The notes beneath the pieces were generated by a model. It was not told where the DNA came from and ran no database searches. It was given only the letters and a program-made list of their open reading frames with translations. Positions 5,366 through 6,749 of a stretch of DNA of 6,749 nt are shown here, piece by piece. The stretch is from the NCBI GenBank assembly GCA_030146905.1, contig JASLAV010000389.1, positions 1 through 6,749 of the forward strand, given 5' to 3'. The DNA is from Lentzea sp. Its GTDB lineage: Bacteria; Actinomycetota; Actinomycetes; Mycobacteriales; Pseudonocardiaceae. A program made the translations under genes and the position numbers. Every line of letters starts with the position of its first letter. Positions within the stretch are counted from its first letter, which is position 1.

Positions 5366-6749
5366 TGACGGACCGCGAACCAAGGGTGTGGGCCACGCTC
5401 CAGGACCCCGCCAACGCGCACCTGCTCGACTACGTCACCGAGGACCCGTTCGGGGCGCACGTGTTCCCCGGCAACGTTCCCGGCTACGGCGTGGACGACT
5501 TCCTCAACGACCTGAGCGACCAGCTCGTCGGCACCGCCCCGATCCACCTGTGGTCCTACATCCCCACCTGCGCCTACAAGTGCCGCTTCTGCCAGTACCC
5601 GGTCGTGCTGGTCAAGGGCGGCCAGGCCGAGGAGAAGCTGACGCAGTGGGTGGACTGGAACATCCGGGAGGCCGAGCTCTGGCTGGACCGGGTACCGGAG
5701 CTGGCCGGCGCACCCGTCGGTGAGTTCAACGTCTTCGGCGGCACGCCGTCGTTGTTGCCGGAGAAGCAGATCCGCCGACTGCTCGACTTCTACCGCGAGA
5801 ACTTCGGGTTCACCGAGGACACGACGATCCGGTTCGAGGGCGACCCGAGCACGTTCACCCCGGCCAAGCTCGAAGCGCTGAGGGAACTGGGCTGCACCAA
5901 GCTGTCCAGCGGCGTGCAGTCGTTCGACGACGACGTGCTGCGGGAGTGCGGCCGCGAGCACACGTCGCAGATGTGCCTCGACTTCGTGCGCAACGCCCAG
6001 GCCGCCGGCTTCGAGTGGGTCAGCATCGACCTGATGTACGGGCTGCTGGACCAGACCGTCGACAGCGTCAGGCGCGACCTGGACGTGGTGCTGGAGAACG
6101 AGATCACCGCGGTCGTGTGCACCAAGCTGCACCTCAAGTCGTACGCGGAGACCAGGACCGGCGTGGCGGGGGAGCGGCCGGCGCCGTGGCAGCTGCCGGA
6201 GTACCGCGAGAAGCTCGTGCAGAACGGCCACTTCTGGCCGACCCTGCAGGAGCAGTACCGGATGCGCGAGATCCTGACCGACGGCCTGCGCGCCGCCGGC
6301 TACACCGAGCACCCCACGATGTACTTCGCCCGCGACGGCCTCGGGCCGGAGAAGTGGAAGTCCATCATGGTCGACCAGGACAAGCAGGAGGCCGAGGTGG
6401 CGATCGGCCTGGGCGGCAGCTCCAGCTGCCGCACCTCCGAGGCCATCACCGACGTGAACTGGAAGAACTACGCCCAGGCCGTCGAGGCGGGCCGCGTGCC
6501 GCTGGGCTCCGCGACGGGGTTCGACGCGGACGCGCAGGAGGCCAGGGCGGTCAAGATGGCCCTGTCGACCCTGCAACCGGTGCGCGAGGACCTGCACAAC
6601 GCCTTGTACGGCAGGTCGTTGCACGAAAGCCCGTGGCGGGAGAAGTTCGCTTCCCTCGCCGAACGCGGGCTGGTCGCGGTCGACGCCGACGGTGTCGCCC
6701 TCACCGGCGATGGCGAGGTGCTGGTGGAGGCGATCATCAACACGGAGCT
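5365..6749 (+). CDS. HemN/HemW-like radical SAM enzyme, probably not a heme enzyme (3' end outside the window)
   Basis: The frame is open from ATG 5365 to the window edge, giving 461 codons. Cys69, Cys73 and Cys76 form the CxxxCxxC cluster motif (PTCAYKCRFCQYP) that binds [4Fe-4S] and SAM. Further HemN-like motifs follow in order: FGGTPSLL (Gly125-Gly126), FEGDPSTF (Glu158), SSGVQSFDDDVL (Gln185), GREHT (Arg197) and DLMYGLLDQT (Asp222). A HemN_C-like domain covers about residues 350-461, with IGLGGSSSCR, an N..Y....G.VPL segment and a winged-helix-like end containing VALTGDGE. Such proteins include coproporphyrinogen dehydrogenase, the heme chaperone HemW, anaerobic heme-opening enzymes and class C radical SAM methyltransferases. 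The loop before the cluster reads LWSYIPTC where HemN and HemW have LYxHIPFC, the fourth HemN cysteine is absent, and GLPGQT reads GLLDQT. I therefore infer another radical reaction, perhaps on a sugar or on the product of the coupled glycosyltransferase. Judging by the family, only a few residues should be missing. Confidence 0.88.
   Translation, partial: MTDREPRVWATLQDPANAHLLDYVTEDPFGAHVFPGNVPGYGVDDFLNDLSDQLVGTAPIHLWSYIPTCAYKCRFCQYPVVLVKGGQAEEKLTQWVDWNIREAELWLDRVPELAGAPVGEFNVFGGTPSLLPEKQIRRLLDFYRENFGFTEDTTIRFEGDPSTFTPAKLEALRELGCTKLSSGVQSFDDDVLRECGREHTSQMCLDFVRNAQAAGFEWVSIDLMYGLLDQTVDSVRRDLDVVLENEITAVVCTKLHLKSYAETRTGVAGERPAPWQLPEYREKLVQNGHFWPTLQEQYRMREILTDGLRAAGYTEHPTMYFARDGLGPEKWKSIMVDQDKQEAEVAIGLGGSSSCRTSEAITDVNWKNYAQAVEAGRVPLGSATGFDADAQEARAVKMALSTLQPVREDLHNALYGRSLHESPWREKFASLAERGLVAVDADGVALTGDGEVLVEAIINTE

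Noticed and set aside
2813..5383. An 856-codon open frame on the minus strand opposite the glycosyltransferase gene.
   Set aside because: It mirrors the real gene exactly, and its translation is dominated by Val, Asp, Arg, Leu and His with no recognisable motif. This is the usual antisense artefact of GC-rich third positions.
5338..6624. A 428-codon open frame on the minus strand opposite the radical SAM gene.
   Set aside because: Same composition artefact. The + strand frame has a full set of radical SAM motifs, a ribosome site and coupling to its neighbour.
5365..6749. Assigning the radical SAM gene as hemN, hemW or hutW.
   Set aside because: The LYxHIPFC loop, the fourth HemN cysteine and GLPGQT are all altered, and the coupled partner is a glycosyltransferase, not a heme or globin gene. 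The family name is kept but not the function.

Overview
The window is very GC-rich, with long open frames and a strong G/C bias at third codon positions. It also shows actinomycete-like traits: GTG starts, a secreted SGNH hydrolase with an N-terminal sandwich-like domain, and an IucA/IucC-type siderophore synthetase. A high-GC actinomycete is the best guess, perhaps Pseudonocardiales or Streptomyces-like, but the genus cannot be fixed from the sequence. All five genes lie on the + strand. I found no RNA genes, insertion sequences, CRISPR arrays or long repeats.

Layout. (1) Bases 1-471 are the 3' end of an IucA/IucC-family NRPS-independent siderophore (NIS) synthetase. (2) Bases 506-1723 encode a secreted SGNH/GDSL-family hydrolase that follows almost directly; an alternative ATG start would overlap gene 1. 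(3) A roughly 150-base gap carries weak inverted repeats and a possible promoter. (4) Bases 1872-2750 encode a CPBP (Abi/CAAX-like) intramembrane glutamic protease with all its motifs. (5) A roughly 100-base gap contains a LacI/cre-like palindrome and a possible -10 box. (6) Bases 2855-5365 encode a large double glycosyltransferase, with an N-terminal GT4-like module, a middle GT2 module and an unrecognised C-terminal tail. (7) Bases 5365-6749 encode a HemN/HemW-like radical SAM enzyme, joined to gene 4 by a TGATG stop/start overlap and running off the window.

How they fit together. The left part looks like the end of a siderophore operon plus two housekeeping or envelope genes. The right part is the more interesting one. 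A fused GT4-GT2 enzyme is translationally coupled to a radical SAM enzyme that has the HemN fold signatures but lacks the usual heme-enzyme signature around the cluster loop. I infer the start of a carbohydrate or glycoconjugate (or glycosylated metabolite) pathway in which the radical SAM enzyme modifies a sugar or aglycone. No product can be named from the window, and the genes downstream of 6749 would decide it.
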